Positions 1-15,118 of a stretch of 64,000 nucleotides of DNA are shown here, one piece after another. Source of the DNA: Favolaschia claudopus (lineage: Eukaryota; Basidiomycota; Agaricomycetes; Agaricales; Mycenaceae); assembly GCA_037176885.1 (NCBI GenBank), contig JAWWNJ010000001.1, positions 3,162,001 to 3,226,000 of the forward strand. Direction: 5' to 3'. Positions within the stretch are counted from its first letter, which is position 1. Each line of letters begins with the position of its first letter. The notes beneath the pieces are model-generated. The model saw only the letters and a list, made by a program, of their open reading frames with translations. It did no database searches and was not told the DNA's origin. A program made the position numbers and the translations under genes.

Positions 1-100
1 CCATCCCCGCCCTTGGTCCTTTATAACGTCCCATCAGATCTTCCCATATGCTCCGTCGTGAGGCACCGCCAACTGTCACTCTCGCTCGGTCACAGTCACA

Positions 101-683
101 ATGCACCGTGACCCGCCTTTCTACATCCTCTCCACCACCAACAACGCCCCCCTCGTCCATCCCACTATCCAATACCACTACAGAGATGACTCGCCTCTCG
201 CCCTGGTTCCACAACCCTCCGAGCAAGTTTTAGTCCTCGACTACGATCCAGAATCATCCGCACCTCCCATCATTCAAAGCATCTCTCCCTCTATTTCAGT
301 CACCGGTCTACGTGTCGAGGAGGCCCCAGGTGCCTCAGCTGCTGCCGCCGATGAAGGCGTTCCGCGCAATGATCGCATGTTCATCATCGAAACCACCATC
401 GCCCACGACAAGTATGTGTTAGGTTCGGTTCTATAAATATCTATTCTGACAGCAATAAAACAGGCCTCTAGACGCGTCTGTGGTCGATGAACGCAAACCA
501 CCGCACACGGTCTTGGCCCAGTTCAAGCAACGGTGAGTCGAATTCGGTCTCGACCCCCCCCGCAAATTCCAATGCCATCACTGCAGCAACGCGTTGTTAC
601 GTCAATCCCTCGTGTATCCAAACACCGAATCCCCCATCGCACAACAACCACCAGCCAAGCTGGATGATCAACCTGAGGCCTGA
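101..683 (+). CDS. small conserved fungal protein of unknown function
   Basis: Three exons (101-411, 464-532, 587-683) join in frame across GT-AG introns of 52 and 54 nt and give 158 residues. The start is the ATG at 101; an overlapping upstream ATG at 48 opens a different frame that I do not use. The N-terminus is hydrophobic and includes PLVHPTIQYHY, the middle is Ala/Pro-rich, and the C-terminal third (DASVVDERKPPHTVLAQFKQ and a Pro/Gln tail) is charged. There is no signal peptide or membrane segment and no domain I recognise. It converges on the next gene with 136 bp between stop codons. The clean splicing makes me confident the gene is real; its function is unknown. Confidence 0.72.
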
Positions 684-819
684 GGTTCGATGATTATGTA
701 TAGAGAGCGATGTATATACTATACTAGTACAGATGTTCCAATGTAGATAATGTAGGCCAAATGTGTACCGAGAAAAACGAAAAGACGAAAAGAAAAATCG
801 GGTACAGATCCCACCACCT

Positions 820-3805
820 CTATTCCGACCAATCTTCGTCCGGAGCATGTCCCAAATCTATGCTATCCATGTCTCCAAGATGAAGCTCGTGTTCCGGTCG
901 CAGCAACAAACTTCGAGGGCTCCCAAGCATAGAAGCATTGGGCGATGTGGTGGCGAGGCTTGCGGCAGAGGTGATGGACTCGTTGGCACGATGTACTTGG
1001 AGTGGGCGAGGAGAGGTGGAATCGAGCTTCGGGAGGACCATTGTCGGTGATGCAAGCAGCATCGACGATCTATCTTCAAAGTCACTCGAATTACCCTCCT
1101 CGTGCAGGAGTAGCGACATATTGGACGGCGGTGCAGGGAATATAGAGGATGCGTTGCTGAGCCGAGAGGAGCTGAGCGGCTGCCACAGTTTCGACGAGGT
1201 AGATGTCGAAGAGAATACGGGCTGATTCGAGTTAGAGTCCTCCGAGATATTCCCATCACGGCTACGAGATGTTTCTGCAGAGCGAGGTGCCAGTCGGAAA
1301 GCCTGTGTTCCTGAAGGTGCCAAGAATTTCGACGAAGTGGGAGCCGGGGAAGCCATGCGCGAAGAGCTCGCACTGGGAGGACCAGCCAACCGAAGCTGAA
1401 GCTGAAGCTGACCAGCCTCCTCTCTGAGTTCCGATACGAACTCCCGCAAGGCCTGATTTTCTCGCTCAAGAGCCGTAATTCGCTCGCCCTCCGTCTCAAA
1501 CTGAGCCAACCGCTCCCTCAACTCCGAGTTCTCTTCCCTCAAGACCTTACTCGTGCGCTGCGAGTCGGAAAGCGCACTGAGAAGGGCCCCAGTCTCAACC
1601 GCATGCTTGTCTTTCAACTCTCTCATCTCCTCATCACGGCCCCAAGACGCACCCGATGCCCCCGAAATCGACGTCGGTGCCGTCGACACACTGCGCGGTG
1701 TGTCTCGGCTCGACATGGTAAAGGTTGGGCTTTCCATGAGTGTACTTCCCGTGCTCCCAAAGTAGCTTCCACTTCCGCTACCTCCTCTTCTGCGCCCCGC
1801 GCTCGAACCCGGCCTTGGGGACACCATCCCTTGCCGCGAGTCGCTTCGTGTGCTACTCGTATTGCTCCTGACGCTCCCAAAGCCATACTTGCCTCCGCGA
1901 CTTGGAGGCGGAGTCGAAGCTCCTCCCTCTTTGCCATCTGTAGAATCGGGAGAACCCAGCAATCCAGCAGCCCGGAAGGCCTTGGCGGTGCGCGGTCCAA
2001 GCCATTCCGGGCGGTTCGACAAACTGCTCCCTGGGCGAGAGGACTCTCCAGAGTAGTGGGATGAAGCCATATGTGCAGGAGAAGACGATCTCTGCTGCTC
2101 GTCCACGCTCATGCTTCGTTTGCGCGTCCGCCGCAGTTTCAGGTTCCACGCAGAGGAATTCTCTCGATCCGTTGGTCGCTCCCGAACAGAGTTAAAGTTA
2201 GTGTTAGCGGTACCATTGCGATTAGAGTCGAAAGAAGGTCGGGTCCGGTTAGTGTCAAGCGACGTCCGAGAAGTAGACGTAGAAGGCCGATAGCCAGCTG
2301 AATCCAGACTCGGGCGAGTATTGGGCGAACGGATGGATGGAGGGCTGTCGGATCGAGGTGTGCGATTGAGCAATGGTCTGCGGCCAGCTGAGGCTGACGG
2401 GGCACCCGATGCGGTCTGTGAACGACGGATAGCGGGAGTGGAGGAAGTTACAGGAGGAGCATTGGAAAGCGGAGAAGCAGGTGCAGCAGAAGTTACAGGG
2501 GAGGGTGGATGGGAGGCAGACAAGGGGGATGGCGGGGCCCGCCGCACAGTCTGAGTACGACTGGTTGCGGTAGTAGATGGTGAGATAGAAGGCGAACGGC
2601 GAGCAGCCGCCGTTTCTGGGGGTGTAGAAGGTCTCTGTGCCGGCCGCAAACGTGGCCGCGAAGACTGATGAAGAGGACGCAGTCCACTGGTTGACGATGA
2701 AAGCGGCGGCTCGCTGAGATCCACCGAAGCCTTGCCAAGCTTTATAGTATCATTCGTATCCGAAGGAGGGATCCGATTTGGACTCAGCAAGGCAGCTAGG
2801 TCGGGATCCAATGCGCTAAGGTTAAAGCTGATGTCCCCCTCGTCAGCTGAAGCGGCCAGATAATCAGCTTCGTCGCTATTATGAAGCCACGCAGGGGTTG
2901 GTGCAGCCTCTTGTGCTTTCATGGCATCGAGAACTTGAGCCTTCAGATGCGTGGTCGAAAGATCCAATGCCGAGATCTCGGCAGCGGAAGGAGAAGGAGA
3001 GGGCGACGGGGAGGGTGAGGGTGAGGTCGAGGCTGAAGGTAAATGTTTTGAGATCCCGGAGGTATCCACCTCAATGATAGTCGAGAGTTCGGGAAGTGGG
3101 GAGGGGGTTCGAGCTGGAGGTGGCGCTGTGAAGACTGGGATTGTGTTGTTGTTGAACATTGTACACATGAAAGATACGAGTACACTCACCTTTGGGAGCT
3201 ATGCGCGAGTCCTCTCTCGAACCCTCTGGCGTTTTGGGAGACCCTCCTTTGGAGGAGGAAGACGAGGGAGATGCTGTGAACACAATTTAGATCAATATGG
3301 GTTGTAGGAATATTCACATACTCGAGGCAGAAGGGTCCGCGACGTTAAAGGTGGGGATAGCGGCCGAGGAAACGAATGGCAATGAATCTTCGTGCAACGA
3401 GATGGATTTGCGAACAGGGGGAAAGTTCAAAAACCCAATCTCGTCCACGGAAGCCTTGCCAATGACCATGACAGGTAAATCCGAAGAGGAAAGGGAGGCA
3501 TTGCGGTCCCGTTGTATTGACTTTCTCACTGCTGAGAAAGAGGCGAAGCGGGGAGTGCCGTTTGAGTGATTGGAAGGACCAGAGGGGGTGACGGGTGGTG
3601 CAGACGTTTTGCCGGGACCAAAGGGAAGGAGAGACCGCAGGGCACGGAAGCCAGACACTCCAGGAGCTGGACTAGTAGGAGAAGAAGGACCGGGAGTGCT
3701 AAAAGAGGGACGCCTGGCTGGTGTTGGGAGGAAAGAAGTGTGACTGGTCCTGGACGACCTGGTTGGGATAGACGAGGGGGTGTGAGGAGAGCGTTGGGCG
3801 GCCAT
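820..3805 (-). CDS. large Ser/Pro-rich protein with a C-terminal coiled coil
   Basis: Three exons (3322-3805, 3190-3273, 820-3134) join across introns with GTATGT and GTGAGT donors to give about 960 residues. The start is the ATG at 3805. Most of the protein is low-complexity Ser/Thr/Pro/Arg sequence of an intrinsically disordered kind, with an SPSPSPSP run in the N-terminal third. One coiled-coil segment in the C-terminal half, around residues 700-780, has heptad-like charged and Leu spacing (LREENSELRERLAQFE, then ALERENQALREFVSELRE). The C-terminus is again Ser-rich and ends DEDWSE. No enzymatic domain is visible. A scaffold or cytoskeletal/polarity role would fit this architecture, but that is inference. 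The reading frame is long and undamaged. Confidence 0.75.
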
Positions 3806-4012
3806 TGGACTCAACCTGAAGAAGGGAATCGACGATGGAGGCCTACTGTCTGCTCATACTAAGAGATAGGGAGAGCCAAGAAGCGAGAGGTGCAGACAAA
3901 GAAGTAACGAAATTCAAACTTGACATCAACTTTCTCATCAATAATGCCGAATATCAAGAGTTTAACCGCGCCTATTATTATGAGCATTACTAGGTACATC
4001 GACAGGCTATAG

Positions 4013-5012
4013 CTATCTCCGTCTGTTCTTGTTGCCACCACTCTTCTTCGACGTTGAAGGAGAACTCGACGCAGGAAGAGCCTTTGCCGGAGGGGGATCA
4101 TCCGCCAGTAGGGCTGAGAATCTAGACAGGAACGGAATCAAATGCATATTCACTGGAATCTCAGGAACGACCTTACCCTGCTTTGAGGTCGCCACTGGCC
4201 ATCGCGCTCTGCATATTAGACATTTTAGCCTGCTGTTCTCTGAACTCCTTCATCGTTTCCGGGTCCATATTTTTCTGTGCCTCGAATCTTAGAAGAGCGG
4301 TGGACAGGGTGCAGGAAATGGAAGCGTACCATGAGATAAGGCATAGCAAGGACCATCAAGCCACCGAAGAGGAGCAGCAGCATCATGGGACTCTGGAACA
4401 TGCTGAGGAGGTTGAAAGAGTCGACCGGTACGAAATAAGAATGCTTCGAGCGGACGAGCAGAGTTATTTGAGGAAGCAAGATAGAAGATGCCGGGTTCAA
4501 AGGTGTGCCGACAGCATAGGGTCGAATTTCAAAGGTAGATTCGAGGACATCTATACGCAACTGTGGAAAGGATTACCGTTAGCCGCAGCCAAGAGCCAGT
4601 TGAAGGATTGTACATTGTCAAAGACATAGTCATGAGAGACGACCGAGAGAATGTAGGTCCCAGATGGCACATCGAGTCTGAGCACAGACAGCGGTAGATT
4701 CAGTTATTCGTCGGTCCAAGTACACGAAGGGCGCACATCGAAAAAGTGCCATCGCGAAGAACGTTGGCGCTGTAATTTCCAGCATCTAGTATCACCCTTG
4801 CCGAACCTAAATGGTGAATATCTTCTAAGAGTTTGAGTGTGAAGCTTGGGGCAAGTATGGACAACGCACCGGGGCATATTTCGTTCCATATTAATCTCCC
4901 GTTCACATCGACGGCAAACGCTGCCCACACGAGGCTACATTTCGGCTCAATACGATTATCTGTCTGTCGGTGCTGGAGCGCACCTAGCAAGTGCGAAGAG
5001 GAGCGTTAGCAT
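4013..5012 (-). CDS. EMC7: ER membrane protein complex subunit 7 (EMC7)
   Basis: EMC inserts tail-anchored and multipass proteins into the ER membrane; EMC7 gives a lumenal beta-sandwich and one membrane helix. At least six exons. Joining the first two gives a clean signal peptide, MLTLLFALASLVWAAFA, followed by VDVNGRLIWNE. The beta-sandwich keeps ARVILDAGNYSANVLRDGTF and VPSGTYILSVVSHDYVFDN, the family pattern of DGSF followed by PSGTY. Next come LRIDVLESTFEIRPY and a hydrophobic helix (SPMMLLLLFGGLMVLAMPYLM, about 4320-4380). A cytosolic NMDPETMKEFREQQAKM segment and a basic tail ending KNRRR complete it. The 5' exon edge near 4800-4880 is uncertain: an optional 55-nt intron there removes part of ALSILAPSFTLKLLED. 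It starts 75 bp from UTP23, head to head. Confidence 0.88.
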
Positions 5013-5087
5013 GGTGTTGCCGAAAGAGGTGACTGACCGACTCGGCAACAAACATAATCTTTCTGCTTCCTGCCAAAACCATCGAAA

Positions 5088-6140
5088 ATGCGACAGAAAC
5101 GCGCCAAAGTGTACCGCAAGCTCATGGGTCTCTATTCCAGGTCCTTTGCCTTCCGCCAACCATACCAGGTCCTCGGTAAATGTTACAGCACCGTAATCAT
5201 AACATTGTGCTCAGAACCCTGCGAAGTCGACTCGGAAATGTGCAAGACTGCAACAGAACATAAAATCGAACTAGTCAAGCAAATCAATTCTGTCTTACAA
5301 GGAGACGTTAAACCGAGTATGCAGTTTTTGCCAATCCCGTTGTAAACGCTAAGAAACGCGGCAAAGCCGTTATTCAGTGATCACTCAATGTTGCATCCAC
5401 GAACTATATTTACAGGGCAAATCCCAGCAGCCCGCAGTCGACTTGGCCAAAACTTTCGAAAGAAGGAAATGCAATCATCGTGAGCCGATCCCTGGGGATG
5501 AATGTCTCATAAGCGTCGTCGGTTCGCACTCTTATTTCATGTACTGCTTTCTACGTTTGACTAAACCGAAACTGCGCGTAGGGGAATCGAATAAACACCG
5601 CTATGTGGTTGCGACCCAATCCCAACCACTCCGTGTCAAGTTACGCGAAATCCCCGGCGTTCCTATACTTCATGACAATCGTTCTGTTCTGGTCCTCGAG
5701 CCTGCAAGTGACGCAACGAAACGGAGTAAAGAATACGTTCGGCGCCTCGGTTTCTCACAATGGTTCATTCTCATGATTTTGATCAGAGGGAACAACAAGC
5801 ACTTCAACCCACGGACTCGGAAAAACTGGGTCTGGTGGCCTCGACATCAAGCGAACCGACTCGGAAACAGAAGAAAGGCCCTAAAGCACCGAATCCGTTG
5901 AGTGTGAAAAAGAAGAAAGTAGAGAGCACGCCTGCTGCGAATGCATCAAGCAAGGGGAAAGAGCGACCAAATTCCGCGGTTCGGAACGCCGTTGTAGGGG
6001 AGAAGAGAAAACGAGATGATGCCGACGAACAGGAAGCGTCCACCAACGGCCAACATTCCGCCGAGTTCGAGCAGGATGAACGCAAACCGAAGAAGAAGCG
6101 CAGGAGAAAGCCGGCGGACCCAACCATTGTCGAGACTTGA
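5088..6140 (+). CDS. UTP23: rRNA-processing protein UTP23 (PIN-like, SSU processome)
   Basis: UTP23 is a nucleolar small-subunit processome factor related to FCF1, needed for early 18S pre-rRNA cleavage and snR30 release. About five exons are spliced as: MRQKRAKVYRKLMGLY and FRQPYQVL; VDSEMCKTATEHKIELVKQ; MITQCCIHELYLQGK and LAKTFERRKCNH; NKHRYVVATQSQPLRVKLRE and VPILHDNRSVLVLEP; then a lysine-rich tail containing KKGPKAPNPLSVKKKK and ending DPTIVET. The TQCC and RKCNH cysteine/histidine cluster typical of UTP23 is present, as is the family's C-terminal KGPNPLS-like motif. The intron before the tail needs a weak GTTCGG donor. Length and motif order match the family. It is head to head with EMC7. 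Confidence 0.93.
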
Positions 6141-6352
6141 GTTTTCTTTTGTGGAATATTATCCGTGTCATTCTCAGTCGGCATAATAGACCGCGTCGAT
6201 GCCTCTCTTCACAATGGGTGTGGTACGAAATAGACGTTCCGGTGGTGACACCATGGCGCGCCTGAGAAACGCTGTCTCCGCGTGTTATTTAAGAACTGGG
6301 TGCTTCCATCTGTGGTCGTCTGCACAAACATCTGTGCTTGTTCTCAACCTTC

Positions 6353-8133
6353 ATGCGCTCGCCCCCGTCGTTGGTATCCTTACCCAACGAGCTCCTCTAT
6401 GATATTATAAAGTATTTCAACAGGGAGCAGGATCGAGCCCTCCCCAGGTGATACATTTTCAAACAAAATATCAATGTTGACCCGCCACTAATTTGGGTTC
6501 CATGGCATGGGCACTTTCCCTTGAAGACGATTTCGAGTGCTGAATGCTTTAGCCGCTGTCAACCGTCACTTTCGAAAACTGGCTCTCCCATATCTATTTC
6601 GCGAAATTCGTGTTCCAAACTACCGCCGTCTACGTGCTATGTATGAAGTTTTCCGTCCCCATCTCTCTCAGATAACGTATGGGTTCCAACATGCTTCTTT
6701 CTTCTCATTTGACGCGTGTTGAAACCGTTCTTCCAGCTCGATACGCGTCGGGCATTCCCAGCCCCCTTCGAAAGCAAAACTGCCGTTGGCTGACTTTACT
6801 CCGCTATACAATCTGAAACTCGTCAATTTTCACTGCGCTACCTATTGCTTCGAACCTAAAGAACTCGTCAAGATGTTCGGAGCTTGTAATTCGAGGCTGC
6901 GGTCGTTGAAATTGGGCTGGGATGGCGCTCACATCTTTCCCTTCGATGGCTTTCCTTCCTTGGAACATCTCTCCCTCTTTGTGGTACCCAGCCTCAGAGA
7001 CTGCGACCGTGTTCGGAGAGAAACTGTAGCTCCGTCTCTGAAAACGTTCTTTGTCGATAACTTGTGGTGGTTTGTCACCACGGTCTATGGAGAGATAACT
7101 TTCCCGAACTTGCGTGCCTTTTCTCTGCAAGAACTAGATCTCCCCCACTTCGAGTTATTCGACTTCATCTCTGTTCATCCCTCCCTGCTCGAGGTCGATC
7201 TTCCCAACACAGATATATCCTTCCCAGACTTCGTCGGACTCGCACAGGGGGAGAGAAAGGATTTCTTTTCAAGGGCGCCATGTCCCTCGCTCGCCGACAT
7301 CCAAGGCTTCTCTGCCCTGAGTCTGTCAGCTTTGGCTAGACTTGATGGCTTGACTTTGTCTGGATTCTTCTTCACTCGCTCTCGTCACCTGGAAAATTGT
7401 ACCCATCCCATTCTCCCTCATAGGCTCACCGAACTCGGCATCCAAACATCCTTGGATAGCACCTTATTGCTTGAAGATGTGGGTTTATTGGGTGGATTCC
7501 CGCTATTCTCCGAATGTACAAAACTCTCGCTTGTAATCTCTTCCGCAGAAGAGGATCCGTCCTTTGCTACTGACTCGACTACATTCGTGGGTGGCGGATC
7601 TTTGCCTTTGCTGGGTACTCATTGTTGTTGCGTAGGCCGCTCTCGGAAGAAGTCTCGCCAAGTGGAAAAAACTTCGCCACCTCCACCTCAGTTGCGCGTT
7701 CCCTACCGATTTCGTCCTACCCGTCGACGAAAATGGTCACATTCGCAATTTCGAGAACTACTGCCACACGGAATTGGTTCATCTCCAATGCGTCGAAGAG
7801 TTTCGACAAGACTGCATTGACTGCGAGTTGGAATACAAGGACGAGGACTGCGTCATCCAATTTTGGAGGGAGATGCATGAGTGGGAAATGCGTTATTGCC
7901 TGCGAGACATAGTTCCAGCTTGCCCTGCACTGGAAGTGTTCGAATGGAGCATGCACAGCGAGTTCGATGACACGCAGGATCCCGAGTGGCACCCTCCACT
8001 CTGGCGATCCAGGATTCATCGAAATTCGGATGGGTCTGCACGGGTGATATCCAGCCAACTTACGTGGAATGGACACCCTAATCACCCTCTGTCCATGAGG
8101 GACAAACGGTTCAACAGGTACAGAACTTCGTAA
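6353..8133 (+). CDS. F-box protein with leucine-rich C-terminal region
   Basis: Probable substrate adaptor of an SCF ubiquitin ligase. The F-box begins at the first residues: LPNELLYDIIKYFNREQD, then LNALAAVNRHFRKLALPYLF and REIRV, matching the usual pattern of LP-E-L/I-I and W/F-L-A-P-LY/F seen in Agaricomycete F-box proteins. The rest (from about 6740) has irregular leucine-rich repeats such as LKLVNFHCATY, SRLRSLKLGW and FPSLEHLSLFVVPSL. Introns at about 6448-6526, 6678-6738 and 7614-7640 reconnect frames without stop codons. The last exon gives LRHLHLSCAFPTDFVLPVDE and ends FNRYRTS. Such genes are numerous and fast-evolving in mushroom genomes. Substrate unknown. The start at 6353 is the only ATG just upstream of the F-box in frame. 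Confidence 0.8.
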
Positions 8134-8333
8134 TGTACAGTCGTCGAAGTCATTGTTCGGGGTTCACGACAATATATAATTCTTGTTTCTCAGGAAGAAA
8201 ACTTACAACTCAGTGCTAGTACTTGGGGTTCACACGAATGAATGAACCATGAAGAATGCGTGTTGTCAAGGATAGGTGCGGTAGGTGATACGTGTACTAC
8301 GATTTACAAAACTAGGGCCAGACCCGACACCGA

Positions 8334-9867
<1,534 letters not shown>

Positions 9868-10211
9868 TATAAGTTGTGGTGGGGAGAGGAAAGAGGGAGG
9901 TTGATAATGACCATCGCGATGACGCTCCTTATATAGCTAATGCGTTACTCGGCGTGACTCGCATTGACACAGCTTTTCGGCGCTTCGGGAATCTCGTAGA
10001 ACAATTAACAACAGCCTCGGTAACGCGCTTTCATGACTGGTTTCTGACTATTTGCGACACAACTAATGCGTCTGATAAGCTGCCGTTATGGCTCTTGTTC
10101 AGCACTTGTCCCTTGCCCGAGTCCTGGCTAATCTCACAACCATTATTGCCAAACCAAGAACAACGCCTGGTCTATTTCCAGTGAACTTCCCCGACTGTGA
10201 CAAGAGCCATT
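9868..10211 (-). promoter_or_regulatory. polyubiquitin promoter with TATA box and heat-shock-like element
   Basis: On the minus strand upstream of the ubiquitin ATG, the sequence GCTATATAAGG (about 9928-9938) is a good TATA box roughly 60-70 bp before the start codon. Further upstream, 9984-10001 reads TTC-GG-GAA-TC-TC-GTA-GAA on the plus strand, resembling an imperfect array of alternating NTTCN/NGAAN heat-shock units. Stress-induced polyubiquitin genes are classic heat-shock-factor targets, so this is plausible but not proven. The part near 10211 is probably the 3' untranslated region of the WD40 gene. No other gene is seen here. Confidence 0.5.
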
Positions 10212-11559
<1,348 letters not shown>

Positions 11560-11649
11560 TTCGTTCCAATTTCGTTCGCGTCAAAGGGCAGTTGTGGCTG
11601 TGCCTAAATTTCTTTGCTTCAGACTTTTTCGTCGCATACTTTGGATTCA

Positions 11650-12518
11650 ATGGCATCTTGGGTCTCGCCGCCGACGCGCACAGAGCTCATTGAGGACCTC
11701 GTGTCGGGCGTAGGTTAGAACTCTGTCAATGTCCTAGGTGGAGGTGCTGATCAGCGCACCCAGACAGATACAATCCTTCCAACGTATCAATCCTCGAGGA
11801 CTACCTCTACCACCAAATTCGGAGCCAGGAATATGACTGCCTCGCCAATCTAGCCATCTTGAAACTCTACCAGTTCAACCCAGATCTATACAACCCTGAC
11901 GTTGTCATAAACATTCTCATTAAAGCACTCACAGCTGCACCTCTCCCCGATTTCAATCTCTGCATCTCCCTCCTTGACGAGCGCCCCATAAACGCCAGTC
12001 TCGATGAACCCGACCCTCTTCCTACCCTCCTCCCCACCTTGAAACAGCTCTCCGATCTCCTCTATAGATGCCGCTTCCCAGCGTTCTGGGAAGTATACCA
12101 GTCGGACGAGCTCGAGAATCTGCGTGACAACTACACAGTTGAATGCGTCGGCTTCGAGGATGCTGTCCGGGAAGTAGCGATCCGGGCGGTCAAGGCAACC
12201 TTCACCCGAATCTCAGCCGACCGTCTAGCTTCGTACCTAGATCTCAGTGGTAGCTTGTTCACTTCCTCTATTTCACTGTATTTTACTCAGTATCTTCCAG
12301 GTTCCGAACTGGTCGCATTTGTTGACAAAAAGGGCTGGAAAATGGACGCGAATGTAGTCTCCATTCCTCCAAATCCGGACAACCAAATAGAAGCTACCGT
12401 CGTCCAAGAAAATATCAAGCTCGCTCGTATGTTTCGCTACCGTTCCCTCTGTTGGACATATCTGATTGAGCGTCTTATAGAGCTAACAAAAGTTATCGCA
12501 CACGGTGCTAGCACTTAG
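11650..12518 (+). CDS. translation initiation factor eIF3 subunit K
   Basis: eIF3k is a small non-core eIF3 subunit with HEAT-like and winged-helix (PCI-related) parts. Exon 1 (11650-11713) gives MASWVSPPTRTELIEDLVSG. Exon 2 from 11764 continues VDRYNPSNVSILEDYLYHQI and NLAILKLYQFNPD, the family's hallmark N-terminal region. The middle (LPDFNLCISLLDER, LKQLSDLLYRCRFPAFWE) and the C-terminal winged-helix segment (GSELVAFVDKKGW, then VVQENIKLAQLTKVIAHG) follow after introns near 12251-12300 and 12431-12480. The length, about 230 residues, fits. The donor after exon 1 is GTTAGA; a nearer GTAGGT site gives the wrong frame. Confidence 0.93.
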
Positions 12519-12589
12519 TTGGATAATCTAACATCTGTTTATATCTCTATGGTTCAATGCAGTCATCGCCTTGAATAACCGATATCATG

Positions 12590-14515
12590 CTATTGGATGA
12601 AAACAGCAGTTGTCCCCCAGCACGCCATGAAAAGAGCAACCACCATAATTAGCCAGTCCGTCCTCGCGCATCGCCTCGAAATAGCTGCGTTCGCGGCCAG
12701 AGGTCCAATAATGCAAAGCAGAAACGCCGAAGAACACCCCAGAAACGCGAGAACGTCGCTAAATGCTGGTACCATGATCGAAGTCGCAACGGAAAGCAAT
12801 ACCGCCCCGATTCGTACTATGACGCGAAGCATTTGCTTCACTTGCTTGCGAAACGCCGTCTTTTTATCCTCAATCTGCTCCGACTGTTCATGACCTATTC
12901 GTGGCTCTGCAATATGCATCATGAATTCCAGCGTAGAAGTCAGCGGCTGCGTCACAAGTGCGAATTTCGTTCTAAGTTTGGTTCAGTAACATAATCGAAA
13001 GCGACCGTGAATCACGCACAGCGGACTCAACACGAGCATCCATAGCACCAAACGATTCAGAAGCTTGTTATAGTCGTCTATCTTTAGGAGGTCTATGTTG
13101 ATCTGTTTCCATCCTCTCAGTCAAAATCTGACCAGAAAAATGGACGAAAACTGCACTGACCTCGCCGCTCACTAAGTTGCCAAACATTATATAGCCTACG
13201 CAGCCCACGAGTGCGTATGTTACAGCCGATATGCCCTGAGTGTTCGATCTGCGTCTCTGATTACATCCATGAATCGAATCCGAACACATACAAATGCCCA
13301 ATTTATCATGTGCTCAAATTTTTCGGGTTGTGCCATATCTCGAGCAAGGGAGATAACGACGGGATGGCATCCAAAACTCGACGCTCACTCAATGGCAGAG
13401 AATTTGGAACAGCAACGGGACTTACCCGGCCATGAACAATCCGAACGCGATACCAAGATTTGTCCAATTGCTAACTTGTAGGGACGTTACAGCGGGACTC
13501 CAAAGACTTCCGGGAGATGTCTGCTTGGTCAGTCCATCGATAAGTATGACGATAATGACTAGAATGGTCGATATAATCCCAAGGATCGAGGAATACGCCA
13601 AGAGTGAGAGGGGAAGGAAGACCGTCGGCAGGATTCTGGCGGTGTATGATTATGAGGAAGGACCAGGCCGCGCGAAATTAGCTTACAATACGAGACTGCA
13701 CAGTTTGTAGGCATTCGTTGAGAAATGGGGCAGAAGACAGTGCAGGGAATCTGCATACAAAGTCACTAGTAGAACGCTGTTTGCCGTTGGTTCCAGAACA
13801 AAGACCCCGACCGCCAAATGACTGACCTAACAGGAAATAGTTCGAGACATAATACAAAGCTGACAAGTGATGTGAACCAGGGCCCAAAGGCCTTTTTGGA
13901 TATGTCGGTGTAGCACCGCAGTTTAGGATCAGATAAAATCATGCGTCCGAGAACTTTTGCCCTGAAAAGATGTTCAATTTGTTAGGGTGGCCGCGAACAA
14001 AGAAGACGAACGTGTAAGAACTAATCCAGCCATAAGAGATGACAAGGAACGCTCCTGTTAACCAACCTGTGTACGCAAAGGCAAGCGGAGCAGCAAGCAG
14101 GCCCGATCCTGCAAGCATTGCAACGCAGTTGAAAAGCTTGACAAGCTGAGTATCATTCGAATGTCTCGTCAACCCGAACGAGAAAATACCGTTTGACCAA
14201 ACGTACTTCTACCACGCTTGTCCGTCGTAGCTGATGATTCAGTATACGAGGCCGAAGATCGGTGCATGAGCGGCGTGCGATCGTTGACTTGCGTAGGCAG
14301 GCGGGCAACTACTCTCTCTTCGCTATGAGGAGGCCACTGGGAAACTGTGACGATAGGGTTCGCTGCTAATGGTCTGTAGTTCGAGGTGCCTCCCATAGTG
14401 CCTTCTTCATTGGGCAGGATTGTGCCTGTTCAAGTAAAAGCGTTTTTGTTGAGTTGCCAAAGATTGGAACAGAAAAAGGGACAAACCTACCGAATTCGGC
14501 TGCAACGAAGGACAT
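12590..14515 (-). CDS. AVT-type vacuolar amino acid transporter (AAAP family)
   Basis: Proton-coupled amino acid transporter of the AAAP/SLC32-36 family, probably vacuolar. The start at 14515 gives MSFVAAEFG, spliced to GTILPNEEGTMGG and then a long hydrophilic cytosolic N-terminus (SASYTESSATTDKRGRSTFG), typical of fungal AVT1-like proteins. The first membrane helix carries NCVAMLAGSGLLAAPLAFAY, matching the family motif near N-x-x-x-G-x-G-(I/L)-L-x-x-P. More helices follow through several short exons (LVISYGWISSYT; FGPWFTSLVSFVLYLE). The last exon has FALVTQPLTSTLEFMM, then three helices (IVRIGAVLLSVATSIMVPAF; CSSAFLLCIIGPLAANAAI; WLIMVVALFMACWGTTAVFI). I could not fix every middle exon edge (13000-13900). 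Substrate unknown. Confidence 0.82.
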
Positions 14516-15118
14516 TCTATTGCAGCTCACTCTAGACTTGTTCCTGATTGTGCTGGATTCACAAGACTGAATCGCCAGCGACCTCTCCAAGGCTTTATAG
14601 CAATATAATCGGCACCGCGACCGGGGGCCCCGATCTTACACCGAGAGATGCAAGGCCGGTACCAGCATGCGCCAAATCGACTACGCGAAGGCCGCATTAT
14701 TCTTTTCGACAACAGAACCATTGCCAGGATTGGCAGACGTCGAACCAGATAGGAAACTTTGGTGCACCCCGAGGCGCAGACCTGCGCAGACATCAGGCGC
14801 GGACCAGAACAATCGAGTTTCAGGTGCAGGTCAGTGAGTTGGGATTCGGCGCGAAAACCGAGTTGGGCAAGTTCGCGGTCAATAGCTGAGATAATGGCTG
14901 AGATAGCTGGGTGAGGTTGACGAAGCCGACAAGAAAATCAATGAAAATACCTGCTGAGAGACAGATGGCGCATCTTCCTCCGCCTCCATCTAGCGGTCAA
15001 TTATTTGAAATTGCTCTATCTAGTCTTAGCACAAGTTACAGTGTGGGTAGTACATATTGTAATGCTGTCTATCTCAAAAAGCCAAAAAAAAATGGATGCA
15101 AGCACTGGAAGCTGCTAT
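14516..15118. other. intergenic: transporter promoter and ITC1-like gene 3' flank
   Basis: About 600 bp between the start codon of the AVT-type transporter and the stop codon of the ITC1-like gene, both on the minus strand. Short open frames on both strands have no recognisable protein character and no supporting splice sites. An A-rich run lies near 15085. I see no RNA gene, repeat or mobile element. Confidence 0.5.

Noticed and set aside
6537..7820. F-box gene as a broken pseudogene because the frame shifts twice
   Set aside because: Both shifts are explained by ordinary GT-AG introns, and the joined protein is continuous.
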